A DNA stretch of 64,000 nucleotides from Neonectria sp. B-13 (lineage: Eukaryota > Ascomycota > Sordariomycetes > Hypocreales > Nectriaceae), in NCBI GenBank assembly GCA_002682825.1, contig NOKP01000013.1, positions 1,081,351-1,145,350 of the forward strand, written 5' to 3'. This document shows positions 11,640 through 23,987 of this stretch, in pieces. Position numbers and translations under genes: made by a program. Numbering within the stretch: position 1 is the first letter of the stretch; the number at the start of each line of letters is the position of its first letter. The notes beneath the pieces are model-generated. The model was not told where the DNA came from. It searched no databases and saw nothing but the letters and a program-made list of their open reading frames with translations.

Positions 11640-12721
11640 TTAAGTTCTATCCAGCTTGCGTCGGAGGTTTCGTGTCCGCCTCATGAGCTTCTTGTACTTC
11701 TTCTTCTTCATCTTCAGTTTTCGTTGTCTCTTGACGCTGATGGCGTGCATGTCGCGACGGCCGCCCTGGGCCTCGTCGAACCTGAGCTGGCGGAGGGCGA
11801 GTCGCTCCAGGAAGCTTCGAGGCTGCGGATCCTGCATGATTTGGGGGCTGTGAGCCATGATTCGGATCTGGCCATCAGGGTCGGTAGACTCTTCGATGGT
11901 GAAGAGAGCCTTGTAGACACGATGTTGGGGAACATCTTCCACAGCCTCGGCCTCGGCCACGGCGCCGTCTGCCTCGGCAGCAGCCTGGGGTTGAGGTAGA
12001 GGTGGGGGTCGAAAGGGCAAGAATTCGCCAGACATAGTGTCGATCTGGAGGTACATGCTTGACTCGCTGCCGTCGGCGTTCTTAATATCGACCTTGTGCA
12101 TAGCCTCCATGCCTTGTCTCTCCTGCTGCCCGCCAATCGTCATCTGGGCCATGGGGCCATCGAGCTGGTCGATGGTGTCGGAAAGGGTGCTCATAGTGTC
12201 GGCCACTCTGTTTGCCTTGGTCCGGGAAGCGAAAATAGACGCAAAGTGCTCGTCCGACACTGTTCGAGGCATTGTCTGCGTGATCGAGATGGGCCGATGT
12301 AGCGAGAAGAAACTTGATAGTCCAAGAGCTGAGGTATTGTTAGTGGTTTTCCCCACGATTTGCAACCTCGAATCCACCTACATTCTTGCGACATGTGATG
12401 CGTGTTGGGGACGCTGGGCAACTTCTTCAAGGAAGCCGTCCGGTCAGAGGCGTCCTTGTTCTTGCGTTTTCGCTTCTCGCCAGCCGCCTTGCCGTCGCCC
12501 CGCGTCGACGTTGACGAGGCGGGCACTGACTGGCCAGCCGCGATCTCGTTGGAGCCGCTATCGGATCGCGAAGGCTTCGAGGAGGAGCATCGTCGCTGGT
12601 GTCCGCGAAGAAAGATGGGAGTGGTTTTGGGCGCCGAGGAGGCGAGGGATGAGATGACGCCGGTCTGAGGGGCGGAGGAGACGGCGGAGGAGACGACGCG
12701 CCGCACCGAGGGGGGCAACAT
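11640..12721 (-). CDS. Mitochondrial small-subunit ribosomal protein mS38 (Cox24-like)
   Basis: Two exons (12721-12382 and 12328-11640) with a 53-base intron (GTAGGT donor, CTCAG acceptor), 342 aa. The start MLPPSVRRVVSS fits a mitochondrial presequence: Arg, Ser and hydrophobic residues, no acids. A second in-frame ATG 93 bases upstream is less presequence-like. The family hallmark is the very basic C-terminus: KRQRKLKMKKKKYKK, then LMRRTRNLRRKLDRT. The conserved internal SSFFSLHRPIS segment spans the splice junction, which supports the model. In yeast, Cox24/mS38 is a mitoribosome component needed for translation of COX1, COX2 and COX3. The middle is Ala/Glu-rich and variable. Confidence 0.88.
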
Positions 12722-13420
12722 CCTGGAGCCAGGTGCGGGCAATCCGCAGAGTCTGTAGAGAGAGGTGAGGGGTGATTTCGAGGTCAGGATGAATCCTGAC
12801 GATGGCGGTTGCATCTATTTCAAACCCGGATTTGGCCGCGCTCGGTAAAAGGCTGCGATGACCGTGGGTGGCGGCGCTAACTGTTTGTGGCCTAAGGCAA
12901 CGATAACGGCAACCTTGGGCTTGGCTCCTGCCACCCAGGTGCCAACTTCCAAGACTGGATTGATCATGGGGCTTTGACGCGGGGAACTGGGTCATTAAGT
13001 GACTCAACGTCAGTAATCTGGCGCCTAATCGTCATGATTGCTACTAAACATGCCATTCTGTACGCTCACAAGGTGCGTTGGGGCTTTCGATTGTTATGGT
13101 CGGATGAGTTGTAGAGGACATATGGGTTGTAGAACGAGGCTCATTAGCGGCGGCTGCCGAACTCGTCAGATAAGTCGGACGAGGGAAATATATCAGGCGG
13201 CCTTGATAATTGTATCATGAATAATGGCGTCTTTTCTATCGGAAACATGGCCAGTTTCCCAGGAGACTTGTCTCCATCTCTAACTATTTATCTCTTTCTC
13301 TATCCTTGAAACCAACGAAACAATGTCGTCTTGTGAAAAGCTACATGCTAATGCGAGCCAAAACACACACGTCTATGCCAATGTCGCAGAGAAGGCATCC
13401 TCGGGTAATCCACCACTAGC
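12722..13420. other. Intergenic region
   Basis: About 700 bases holding the mS38 promoter and the Mpv17-like 3' side. No gene recognised. Confidence 0.5.
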
Positions 13421-14071
13421 CTACTGGCTGTTGACCCAGCTCAGGTACGAGTTCCAGCCAATGGAGATGACATTGGCAAATAGAACACGGTGTTGCAGAG
13501 GCAGGAACGTGAAGTTGATCATCTGGACGAACGGCCAGACCATCCAGTTGGTCTGCAGAGCAGGCCACCAGGTCTTGTCCAAGCGCTCCTTGGCGCTTTT
13601 GCCCTCCATGGTGGCCATGCTGCTAAGGAAAACGCCGATCATGACAGGCGCGAAGAGGAGCTGATCGCAGGCGACCCGGGCGAGTGTCTCAAGCCGCCTG
13701 TTCCTCACATTGACGTTGCGGGCAAGGAATCCAAACCAAGTCGTAGCCACGGGACCGAAGACGACTATGAAAGAATCAGTTTGTGGTCGCCAGAGGTGGT
13801 AAAATATGTCATGGAAAACTCACAGCCTCCGTAGAGGGCCATCCGGCCAGTCCGTGTCAAGTCATGCTTCTTGAGGCCTCGCTGCTCAACGAGCTGCTGG
13901 GCTGTGACATCGCCTGCGGCAAAGAGGACGGCAGTGGTGACGCTCTGGGTCAAGAGCGGGCGAGCGGCAAGCCTGGCAGTGTACCTGGAATTGGGGTCAA
14001 CAAGGACTGAAGCAAACACGAAGTTGACGATAGAGTATGCTAGCGTACCATCGAAGCAGAGAGACAACCAT
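13421..14071 (-). CDS. Mpv17/PMP22-family membrane protein (Sym1-like)
   Basis: Three exons: 14071-14049, 13984-13824 and 13764-13421. The introns are 64 and 59 bases. The product is 175 aa, the normal family size. The start [20 protein letters not shown] matches the family opening (hydrophobic-RWYxxxLxxxPxxT). [18 protein letters not shown] is the first conserved block. [13 protein letters not shown] precedes the second intron. WFGFLARNV and the C-terminal block ([43 protein letters not shown]) hold the remaining membrane spans and the WxxWP signature. Sym1/Mpv17 sits in the mitochondrial inner membrane and matters under ethanol or heat stress; other family members are peroxisomal (PMP22, Woronin-body sorting). 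Which of these this copy is cannot be told from sequence alone. Confidence 0.93.
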
Positions 14072-15831
14072 TGTGACGAAGGTTTGGGTTTAGGAGTGTG
14101 AAACAATCTGATTCTTGGAGCTTGGCCAAAGTTTAAATTCACTCAAAGCCTTGGGTTTTGCGAAACGCCCCCGGCTCGAATTTGGCTGCGTTCCTTAAGC
14201 CACACTTCAACGTTGGACGAAGGGACGCAACTATCCGACACCCGACAATTGGGGAGCTGCTGCAGCCGACGGCAGAAAAAGGCCGGGTTGAAAATACGCA
14301 ATTAAAAAGTGGTAGGGGAAAACCGGCACAATGAAGCGGTAAGGCGTTCTGCAGGTGCAATAAAGGAGCGATTCAGATATTGACGCGGCGAATGAAGAAT
14401 GAAAATATAACGAAGGGTCGCTTGATGGACATCGATCGCATCTGCCAAAGGGGCTCCAGATCTTTTCTGTTCCGCTGACTCGGGAGACCTCTGCAAAGTG
14501 GTACGTCCCGTTAACGGTGAGGATATTGCTTTGGTGCACACCGACGTCTATATTCTGCTCTAGGCTGGCGATCTATCGGGTATATCGAGGCTCTTATATG
14601 GCCTTACTACATATATTCTCCAATGGAATGATTGAAACGGAACCGGATGTGGCAGGAGGGGAAACCCCCACGAGCCATCTTCGTCCACTCTAGCCTCCAG
14701 GCAACCAGAATCCGTCCAGTCTAGTGGTGTAAGGTAGTGAAAGAAAAGAAAAAGGAAAGAGGAAAAAAATGGATTTGATCTCGTGAACACTCCTGAGCCA
14801 GCCACCTTTACGGAGCACGAGTTGGCTGTGGATCAACTGAAACAGCAGGGACCGGGACGACCGCATTTCCGCAGGAATGGGATGGCTTTTGCGGAGAGAG
14901 GGAACCCGTTGTAACAGGTCTATATCAAAGCCGGGCTCCATCGACATACATCTATTTCCTGCATATCCTTACTTTGAATGCACAACGCCGGCCTTCCGCC
15001 TGACTTCCCCCACGACGGAACTTTCCAGCGGTCTGGGACAGACGAGGTCATTGGCAAAGTCGCTCAATTGTGCCATTTGAAGCTTTGTTGAGTCGGGGTA
15101 CTGAATCCGGTGGCTGTCTGCACGTGGCCTCGGTGCATATCTGATCCCTGCGACAATGCTGATGCTTGTCACTGGAGAAGGAATGTGTGTGGATGAACAA
15201 ATAACGCAGCCGGGTTTCTCATTTTTCTTTTCTTGCTTGATTGATGTTCTTTCAAGAGTCCGTCCATCTGTAAGTAAGTTACCTGAAAGTCTGTGTGGAC
15301 GAAATAGGTAAGTCGGTAGCTCGGAATTGGAACAAGCTCCTTTGACTCCCGCTGGCCGGGCCCGAACAAGGATGGATGATACTCTACCCCACGTGGTCCT
15401 GGCTTCTCAGCCCATGCTTCCCTCACCGAAGCTGTCGGCGCCTTCTGCCTCCTCAGTATCCGTAATCAGGAATGAGATGCCAGAGGGACCAACCTGCCGT
15501 TCCTACGAGTGGAGATGCGGCTGAGCGATCCAAGTGGACGAACAGTTGTTTCTTTTCAATTCTTCCTCGCTCACAGGTACCGGTTTGCTACATACTGCTG
15601 ATAACTAAGGTGTACTCAACTACTGGCTGATACGGCATTCGCGCCTCTTTACCACCGGCCAGGGAGCCTATCATAACCGCCATCATCTACAGGGGTCCGA
15701 TCACGACGATACGCCCAAGGCACCATCTGAGGAGGTTGGAATAAGGCCATAATCTGTACCCCTCAAGATCGCAGATTTCGTCCCAACTCCCTCGAGCCGC
15801 CGTCACCCATCACCCACGATACCCCGGCGCC
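14072..15831. other. Intergenic region
   Basis: About 1.76 kb between divergently transcribed genes. It contains scattered short open frames with no domain similarity. A CT-rich and CCCATCACCC-type leader precedes 15832. Confidence 0.5.
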
Positions 15832-16669
15832 ATGGCCGACGACACAACCTCAGACCTCGGCTCGTCTCCTCCTCGCCCGTCCTCGACTCACAGCTCCCTC
15901 CGCATCATCACCATCGCGACTTTCCTCCCTGCGTTCCCGCTGTGCATTGCCCACGGCGTCCTCTCGCATCACCCGGTCCCCGCCGTCGGCCTCGTGCCCC
16001 TCGCCTTCTCCGCGTCCGGCGCAATCTTCCTGCTTCGCCGTCGTACTGCTGGCCATGATGACGATGGCAAAGGACTTGCGGCGAAGCTGTCGCACCCTGT
16101 CCTCGTCTTCGCTTGCGATGTCATCCTCGCGGCAGCCCTGATGGTCGTGCTGGTCTTCACGTGGATTGCTCCGGGAGGCTCCCCGTCGCTAAGCATGCTG
16201 GCCGCCTATGCGACGATCCCGCTGCTCGTCAATTTGTACGTATTTCGGCCACTACGCGCGCTTGTTCTTTGTCACTAACACGCGTCCCAGCACTGTCCAC
16301 CTACTCCTCGCTCTACAGTCCTTCTACACGGGCCTTGCCATCCACGGCCTTGTCCAGTGGCTCGCCTGGCGCACGCTCCCTCCCGACTGCCCCAACTGCA
16401 ACCACCGCCTTCGCCCGCCTTTCCCCGAGCTGCCCTGGCTGGAGCGCATTCGGCGGCGACGCGATGACTACGCGGCCTTGTTTGTGGATGATGAGCATCG
16501 ATATCGCGACGAGGAGGAAGGCGACGCGACGGTGGCTGATGTTGAGCAAGGCGAGACGTCGCACGTTGCTGTGACACCCGAGGCGGTCGAGGTGAAGAAG
16601 AAGAAGGACCGAAAGGGCAAGACGACTCCGCCGTCCACCGAAGACCCTGCGTCTCCTTGGGGCCCGTAG
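15832..16669 (+). CDS. Unknown four-span membrane protein
   Basis: Two exons (15832-16235 and 16291-16669) around a 55-base intron (GTACGT donor, CACTAACA branch, CCCAG acceptor), 260 aa. The N-terminus is Ser/Pro-rich and probably cytosolic. Hydrophobic segments lie at about 25-45 (IITIATFLPAFPLCIAHGVL), 51-68 (AVGLVPLAFSASGAIFLL), 88-111 (HPVLVFACDVILAAALMVVL) and 117-155, the last crossing the splice site. The tail is hydrophilic: a CPNCNHRL pair of cysteines, then an acidic/basic stretch ending KKKKDRKGK. I recognise no named family; it resembles the many small uncharacterised integral membrane proteins of Sordariomycetes. The end is 845 bases from the convergent noxA stop. Confidence 0.75.
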
Positions 16670-17513
16670 GTTGAATGAGACTCCTCAGGTGGAGGTGTCT
16701 CGGCGACTGTGCAGTTGAGCGATGCTTGTTCAAGACTTGTGTGACGGACCAAATATGGTTCATTTTCATTCTGTGACGATCCCTGGCGAGACGATTATAC
16801 CCTTTACCATGTTGACTCTCCGGTTGCTTGCGCTGCTTTGCTTCCTCGCCTTTGCTTACCTAGATTGAATGTGAAGTGTGACGTGGGCCCCACCACCACA
16901 TGTTAGCTAGACTTACTTACAAGATTCATTGATACCACTTGGAATATCACTTTGGTGTATCATTTTGTGACCTAATAATTCCATGGACGTTTCGTACATG
17001 CTTTTACTCGGCGCTAAGAGATCAGGAGCTCCTGCGACGACCAACCCCTTGAAACAGGGAGCCCAAAGCGACTCGCGCCTCTCTCACCTCTCAAACATAA
17101 GATGTTTCGGTCCTAAACACGCGAGGTCCATTCCGGATATACCCCGTCCAAAATGAATTCTGATGGAAGAGCACCATGGTTTTAGTAGACTCAAATGCTC
17201 ATCAATATGATAAGTAGTATTGTAATATCGCTAATCATCGCTCGTCTCAGAGGTTTCTAACTAGAAGCTCTCCCATCAACATCAACCACCATGTCAGATT
17301 ACAGGCAAGTCGCCCCCTTCAGGAAGCGATTCCCGACTAGATGTACATAAAGAATTCTTCAGAAGCGAAGCCCTTGTGCGCCGAGCCTTATAAAATCAGG
17401 GGGTGTCATCGGACGACTATCTTCGTCCAATTTCTTGTGCGTTTTCTTCTTCAACGCTGGGGTAGGTACTTAGGTATCTTGAAAACACAAATCAAACATC
17501 GGATACATGACAC
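16670..17513. other. Intergenic region between convergent genes
   Basis: About 840 bases serving as 3' regions of the membrane-protein gene and noxA. A short ATG-initiated frame at 17291 (MSDYRQVAPF) stops quickly, and I could not link it to a gene. Confidence 0.5.
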
Positions 17514-19307
17514 TTAGAAGTGCTCCTTCCAGAAGCGGAACTCGACCTCATTGGCCGTCGCGGCCTTGCAGGCGGTCTTGATGTCGCGAGCTGGTGATGA
17601 AAGTTAGCGCCAGTTTCGTGAGAGAATACAAAGTAGATGGGAGGTGAGACAAACCTGCTACTGAAGGACCGCAGAAGTAGACACCAACCGTGGTCCGCAT
17701 GCTGCCCTCGAGACCGTTGAGGTACGTTCGGTCGAGGATACCGTTGCGCATGTTGGTGAACAGCTTGGGGAAATCAGGGCGGCCGAAGTTGGTTCGCGAG
17801 CGCAGTTCCGTCAGAGGATCCATTTCGGCACCGACACTGTTGAGGACGATGTTCTGGGCGGTGTCAATGTCGAGCTTCTGGGTCAGGTAGGTGTGGATCT
17901 TGAGGAACTCGACGCCGGTGCTGCCGGGAACGCGAGCGGCTTCGTTGGACTGTTCCTCGAGGGAGGAGAGCAGTGTCTGGAACCACTCGAAGGAGCCGGT
18001 GTCCCTGCATACCCAGATGAACTCGACACGGCGCAGTCGTCGGGGCGGGTTGGGCGAGTTGCGCAGATGCCAGATGTTCTTGAGGATGGATGCCCAGGGG
18101 GTGACGCCGATACCAGTGCCAATCAGCACAGCAATCTCGTTCTCGAAGACATCCTCAGCGGGGGCACCGTAGGGTCCATCGATGCGCAGGGCCGGCATCT
18201 GGTCACCGTTTTGGAGTGCAACCTCGTACATGCCCATGGGGTCAACTTCGTCGTAGAGCTTGGACTGAGCAGTACCAGCACCAAGGGCATCACCGAGCTC
18301 GCGGGTGAAGTCGCCGACCTGGCGAACGTGGATGGAAACATAGGGGTCGAAGGGGCAAGAGGTGATGGTAAAAGGATGCCACTGGTACTTGGAGAGAGAC
18401 GGCACCTGGAGGAAGAGCCACTGGCCGGCCTTGTACTTGAACGAGGGCTTGTTGAACTGGATCTCGACCACATCGTAGGGGTGACGGACGACTCGGGTAA
18501 TCTTGGTCTCGCGGCGAGCCTTGACCTCACGGTAAAGACGCTCGAGGAGATAGAAGCCGCCGGTCCACAGCTCCCAGCGCCATCCCAGATAACCAATGCA
18601 GTGCTCCCAGAACTCGTCACCGGCGAAGGGCGAGACAGCATCGGGGGTGTCGCGGACGAAGCATCCGACGGTGTGAGTGTACAGGCCCAGGAAGAAAGGG
18701 ATGAACAGGTGGTGGGTGTACCAGAAGGTTTCAAAAGACTGCTGGCGGATACGAGCGTGGGCGGTAGTGTACATGAGCAGCATGCAGAGCAGCATGATAT
18801 GGCCAGTGATGCCACCGGCCTGAGCGTAGTGAATCTGGACGGCGGTAACGGGGCGAATCTGGGTCAGTTCGACGTTGAAGAAGTTGACGTAGTGGGCGCC
18901 GGTGTGAATCGCGCTGAAGAAGAGGAGGGAGTAGGCGATCTGGCGATGCATCCAGAGGTTCTCGTCGAGAGGCAGGAAACGGAGCTTCGGACGGACCCAT
19001 CGCATGATGGTCCGGCATACGGGAAGTAGGATAAGCATGCAGTCGACACTCAGGACGAGACCGGCACCTCGGGAGATCCAGACAGAGAACTTGAGGGTGT
19101 TGAGGCCGGCCAGTCGGGCATCGGAGTATTGTTTCCACCTAGAGAGGATTGTTAGTCGCGGTGAGCGAGAGACGAGAACCAAGGTGTTTCTTACCAGCCA
19201 TAAGCAAAGATTCCCCAGTGAAACGCCCAGAAGAGGATGTGGAAGAACAGTTTGGATGTGGTGAACTGCTTCTTTATGAGCTCGAGGCAGCCTACTGATG
19301 CACCCAT
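17514..19307 (-). CDS. noxA: NADPH oxidase NoxA (gp91phox homologue)
   Basis: Three exons: 19307-19195, 19138-17655 and 17590-17514. The introns are 56 and 64 bases, and the product is 557 aa, the usual NoxA length. The start lies in a near-ideal context (GCCACCATGG). The enzyme passes electrons from NADPH through FAD and two haems to O2, making superoxide used in hyphal fusion, sexual development and host penetration. Visible parts: the ferric-reductase membrane domain with haem His in MHRQIAYSLL/HTGAHYVNF and WYTHHLFIPF/YTHTVGC; FAD-binding HPFTITSCPFDP; NADPH-binding GTGIGVTPWASI and CGPSVAARDI; and the conserved C-terminal FRFWKEHF. There is no EF-hand extension, so it is NoxA rather than NoxC; the absence of the NoxB-type N-terminal extension also fits. 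Confidence 0.97.
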
Positions 19308-22201
19308 GGTGGCGGCGTGTGGTGGGTTGCTGTTATTTTCCAAGCGAAAGTCGACCAGCGACAGTACTGAGAATGAGTGATGAAAGGGTAGGGTCGAAGA
19401 CGGAGGGTCGCGGCTCGATACAAGTCGTCGCTGCGAGTGAAGCAATCGGTTTGTCGTTGGAGTCAGATTCCAGGATCCCAATTACACCCGGTATATTAAG
19501 GTTTCCCGTAGAGGAGCGATGAAAAGGCGTATAGAAGTAAAGAATGATCTGAGCCAGCAGGAAGAAGAACGAAGCGAAAGCGATGGTTGGGCGATCAACC
19601 GAAGTGAGGGCTCTTCTGACTCGATGCGACAACGAGGAAGAAGAGTCGAGGAGGGCAGATGGATGGACGGGCGGGGCGAAGGCAAGTTCATAAACCAGAC
19701 GAAGGGGCTGCGGTGACGTGCAAGACTGGTCTGGCGAACTGGCGAACTGGCGAACGGACTCGGCTTCGGCGTCGGCCGGGCGGTGTCGAGTCGCATGAAA
19801 CCCGCGATGGCGGCACGCAGGAGGTGGTATCGTGTCTGAGTCTGGCCGACGTGCCGGAAGTGGGGACGGGGCGAAGGCAGGCCGGGAAATGCAAGAGCTC
19901 TGGGTGGTTGCGAAGAGGCCGATCAGACGTAGCAGGTGGTTTAGTCAGGGTTGGAATTCGGGACTTTGGCGTGTCAGGATGGCAGGCGAGGGTGGGCGGT
20001 CGGGCGCGGGTGAGGATGAGACGATGGGTGTGAGAGCGACGGCGATGGTGTTTCGCGGGGTAGAGGCCAAGCCAGAAGCCGGATGGTTGACGGAGGCGAA
20101 GGGAGAATTGGACGAGGAGAAGGAGAAGGGAAAGAAGCCAGGGATATCTATGCGCCTCTCTTCTTGTTCTATCCGTACCTAAGTTACTACCTAGATGGGC
20201 CGCCTAATTACTAACTTAACTTAGGTCGGTCAGTCGTCTTGCATCATGCATCCATGGGCGACGATTCAACTGCCCACCTACCTCATCATCGCGGTCCAGT
20301 GTTTGTTGGTGCTGTCGTGGGCGGCTATTAGGGGCATGGGCATTGGCTCCTACGGCCTGTCACTGGCCGAGTAAATTTGGAAACACAGGGCTCGACAGGG
20401 CTCGACAGGGCTCGATAGGGCGGGCCGCCACTCAGGGGTCGTCCAGAGCTCGCTAGCACCTGTTTACCACAGGCCGGCCCCGGGGACTCGGGCTGGGCAG
20501 CTCCTCCTGGGCGCTTAGAGGTGGCCGTCCAGCCAACGGCAGCGCTCCAGGTTTACGTCCAGCGCAGGCTTCCAGCTGCAGGCGAGGTGCTGCAGGGCCT
20601 TGGCAGAGATGCGGTGCTGCACTGTGACGACGCTAGTGGGAGCTTTATTAGTGGGTGACTACAGGCGCAGCAGCGCACTTCCAAGCAAGCACCTTGAGAT
20701 ACGATACTGCAAGGTGAGGTAGTGTACTCCGTAGTGGATGCTCCATCCTCAGCTCAGCACCCACCTCAGTCAGAAAACCCCAGGCCCGGTAACCGATCCA
20801 CATGAAAATAGATCCATCCCCCGCCCATACCATACTAGACCCAGACCACATGGTCGTGTCCACGGTGATGGATGCATCATGGATTCTCCTCTTTGCGGAC
20901 TAGGTTGGTGCCAGGGCATCCTCGGATCGAGGGACTTCCCCCTCCAAAATGGCATGAGCTTAAATCCTCCCCCGTCACTTGATCCGAACTTCCGGTGTGA
21001 CGGCCTGATGAGTTTGTGACAGTCCTTGAGGTCACTCCATCGTCCATCCTAGCCCTAGCCGCCCAGACATCGATAGCAAGAAACCTGTTAATGCCCAGTA
21101 TCATTTTTCGCCCATTGATTCGTCTCTGTCGATGATCGAATGACTGTCGTTCGATTACATCCCTCTACCCAGGTTCTTCTCTCCCACACTCTCACAGCAT
21201 CCGCGGATCCTCTAACACCCCAACGCTCTGACACTCGTCCAAGTCGCTAGTCTCTCGTCAGGGCCTGTTCCCGTTCCAGATTGCCCCGACCATGCATGCC
21301 GATCAACTAAGCATCGCTCGCATGGACAGTCCTCTGGTCTCAGCGCGAGTCTTCCATGTGCTCATTGGCCCGAGTCCCGTGCATTACTCGAGCGTCGTAC
21401 AAAAGAACATTGTGTCAAACAGTTGAACCGTCCGAAGCCTCGGAGTCTGGTCGGATCGCCCAGGGGCCTTCCAACGATGCATAGTCAGGAGTGATATATG
21501 GGGAAAGAGGAAAGTCGAACATTTAGTGCCATTCGAGTCATTCTCATACAGTCATCATGCCATCTCGTTCACCATCTCCTCAAGCCTGAGCAGGTAGGTC
21601 TATCTACATTGTGACCTTGCTTCTAAGACATTCGAAAATATCTTGAAACTAGACTACTGCCTCTTTCCGTCACAAACACTTGATGAACCGCCCTCTCTGT
21701 CATCTACACCAACCAGAGATCCCCTCGAACCCCTCTATAACTAACGCCATTCCAAGACTCGGCCTGTACGAGGGAGTCTAGTGTAACACAGCCTATGCTA
21801 GTTGCGTAGCACGAATCAGAAGTTCGAGAGCGGGATGCAGACACTCGTATCAATGTCAGCTGTTCCATTGGCAAACACATCGCAAAAAAAAAAAACGCAG
21901 CTGTAGATGCAAGCATACGCAAGCAAACATGACGGCGAGGCGGCTTGTGTACTTTCTGCAACCAATATGATTCGAAGCCTCTTGCGGGGTAGCAGCCTGT
22001 ATATGCATGTTTGTGCGACCTCATAATCTGAGTCCCAGAAGCACCGTTTGGCTGACGAGTCTGTTTGGGCCCCGTTGCTTTTTAGGCATGGCTTCTCATT
22101 CCTATAGATAAAGGGAAAGTATGGGTAGGTTGGTCCCCAGATTCTTGCTCTGCTCATCCACTGGCTTAAATCTCTACCCAAGGCGAAAAGCATCCTGCAC
22201 T
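19308..22201. other. Long intergenic region
   Basis: About 2.9 kb between divergent genes. The first 800 bases are the purine-rich (on +) upstream region of noxA. A small tandem repeat sits at 20386-20417. The rest holds no supported gene. An A12 run occurs near 21885. Confidence 0.5.
20386..20417. repeat. Tandem repeat of 10-base CAGGGCTCGA
   Basis: Three consecutive copies of CAGGGCTCGA, the last running into TAGGGCGGGC. It is non-coding and lies about 1.1 kb upstream of noxA. Confidence 0.85.
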
Positions 22202-23987
22202 ATGGAGTCTCGAGTTTGCAACGAGTTCAACGAGTTCTTTGACGATGTATGCTCTCAGGGCATGAAGAACTTGGAATGGATGGCCGTGAGTCCTGCGTTT
22301 GGGAGCCTAATCATGATGTTGGTTCGTGCTGACATGACTACTGCTAGGCCATCCAACTCCAATTGCAGACATTCTCCGAAAAGCATCGCAACGTCTGTCG
22401 TGAGCTTGAGCGAGAGCGAGCTGCCTGCTTTCATGCTAAAGAGAAAGCGAAGCGTTTGGAGAACAATGTCAAATTTCTCAAAGAAGCCGCGGTAATGTGA
22501 TAGAAAGGTCCTGTCGATGATCAAGTACTAATAGTACATTAGGATCACAATGCCTCCGTCCGCATCGAACTTGAGCGAGAACGAGTAGCTGGTTGGTATG
22601 CCAAACAGGAAGCTACGCGTTTGAGAAGCGACGTCAAAACCCTCAAGAAAGCCGTGGTAATGTGAAAGACGAGCTCTGCCGATGATCAAATAGTAACAGT
22701 GCATCAGGATGAAAACGACTTCATCCTAGTCTTGATCGATGCCGACGCTGATGAATATCTGGTAAGAAACCTCATGACCTCATTTCTGAGCCCTCAGCTA
22801 ATTAATGTCGAAGTTTAATGAGAAGTACTATCGTGGGGACCCAGTCGAAGGCGGAAAGCGAGCCGCTCTTGATCTACGCGCTGCTGTTCGGGAGTGCATG
22901 AAAAACACCAAACCCGAACTTGCCAAGACTCCCATTGTCGTCAAAGCTTTTGCTGCTGGTCATGGCTTAGCTGAGTCTCTCACGAAAGCTGGCATTTTCA
23001 GGGTCGACAATGCTAAGAATGGCGTCTTTCGTTTCGCGGCCGGCTTCTCTGAAGCAGACAACCAGTTTGATTTCGTCCTGGTGGGTGTGGAGAGTGACAG
23101 AGGAAACCACAAGATCACGAGTTAGTTTCATCTCTTAACAATGGTATTTTCTAATCCCAGGACGCAAAACTAATGTCTTTGTTCTAGGTGCTTTTCAGCA
23201 GTTTGTTGAGAGCCCGTGTTGCAAACACCTCATCCTCGGTGCTTGCCATGACAACAACTATGTTCGAATGCTTGAGAAATATCTTCCCAATCTTGAAGTC
23301 GTAGAGAAGGTGACACTTCTCAAATCGTTCCAAACGAGTGTTGAGTTTGCTTCATTCCCTTTTGCACTCACCACCATGGGGTCGCTGTTCAGAACCGGAC
23401 CGGTCACCAGCATTGCCACGAACAAGCTCGCCACTATCCCGGTCGACCAGAAGCCATCGACTCAAGGATCAACCGTCTGGCCCAAACCGGGGGAGAAAGA
23501 TACATCGTCCGATTGTTTATGGCCTCGGTCTTTCAAAGAATTGGCACTCGTGCCTGCTCCCCCAACGGAGAGCAGTGTGGCAACACCGCCCCCGATGCTT
23601 ATCAGAGGGACCGTGGACGAGATGACGATCTTGCTCAACGCGGAACACCAACGCGTGGACTTCCGATTGCCAGTGCCACCGCGAGAAGCGTTTGATAGCT
23701 TCGAACACAAAATCAAGATCGAAGGCAAACGGTTCTGCATCGCCTTCTACACCAGGGGCTCGTGTGTATCCCACTGTCAGTATCTACACACGGGGCTTAC
23801 AGCTGCGGAGGAACTTGTCCAGCGGATCAAGCTCCGATGGCGTATGTGCCCTAAAAGAGAGGGTTGTCGGGATTCGAGGTGTAGTTCTGGGCACCATTGC
23901 TTTTGCGATCAAACATGGAACTGTGAATATCCTGTTAATCTGCATCATGTTGATTTAGATACTTGGAGGAGGGTTGTCATTTATTGA
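22202..23987 (+). CDS. Coiled-coil / DUF7923-like / CCCH zinc-finger protein
   Basis: Six exons: 22202-22285, 22348-22491, 22543-22656, 22708-22761, 22814-23120 and 23188-23987. The introns are 51-67 bases and the product is 500 aa. Residues 1-115 form a charged coiled coil with two similar blocks (RELERERAACFHAKE and RIELERERVAGWYAKQ), one per exon. From about 117 (DFILVLIDADADEYL) runs the fungal DUF7923-type domain, with VVKAFAAGHGLAESLTKAGI and LILGACHDNNYVRMLEKY. Near 417 comes a C-x8-C-x3-C-x3-H finger, then C-x5-C-x4-C-x3-H. This family is annotated as CCCH zinc-finger RNA/DNA-binding protein of unknown role. Intron 4 must use an AAG acceptor (22811-22813), because the nearer CAG would bring a stop. 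Its neighbour is a pseudogene in AT-rich DNA. Confidence 0.85.

Noticed and set aside
17893..19029. 378-codon open frame on the plus strand
   Set aside because: It lies wholly antisense to noxA exon 2, and its Val/Leu/Glu bias mirrors the opposite strand. A shadow of a real gene.
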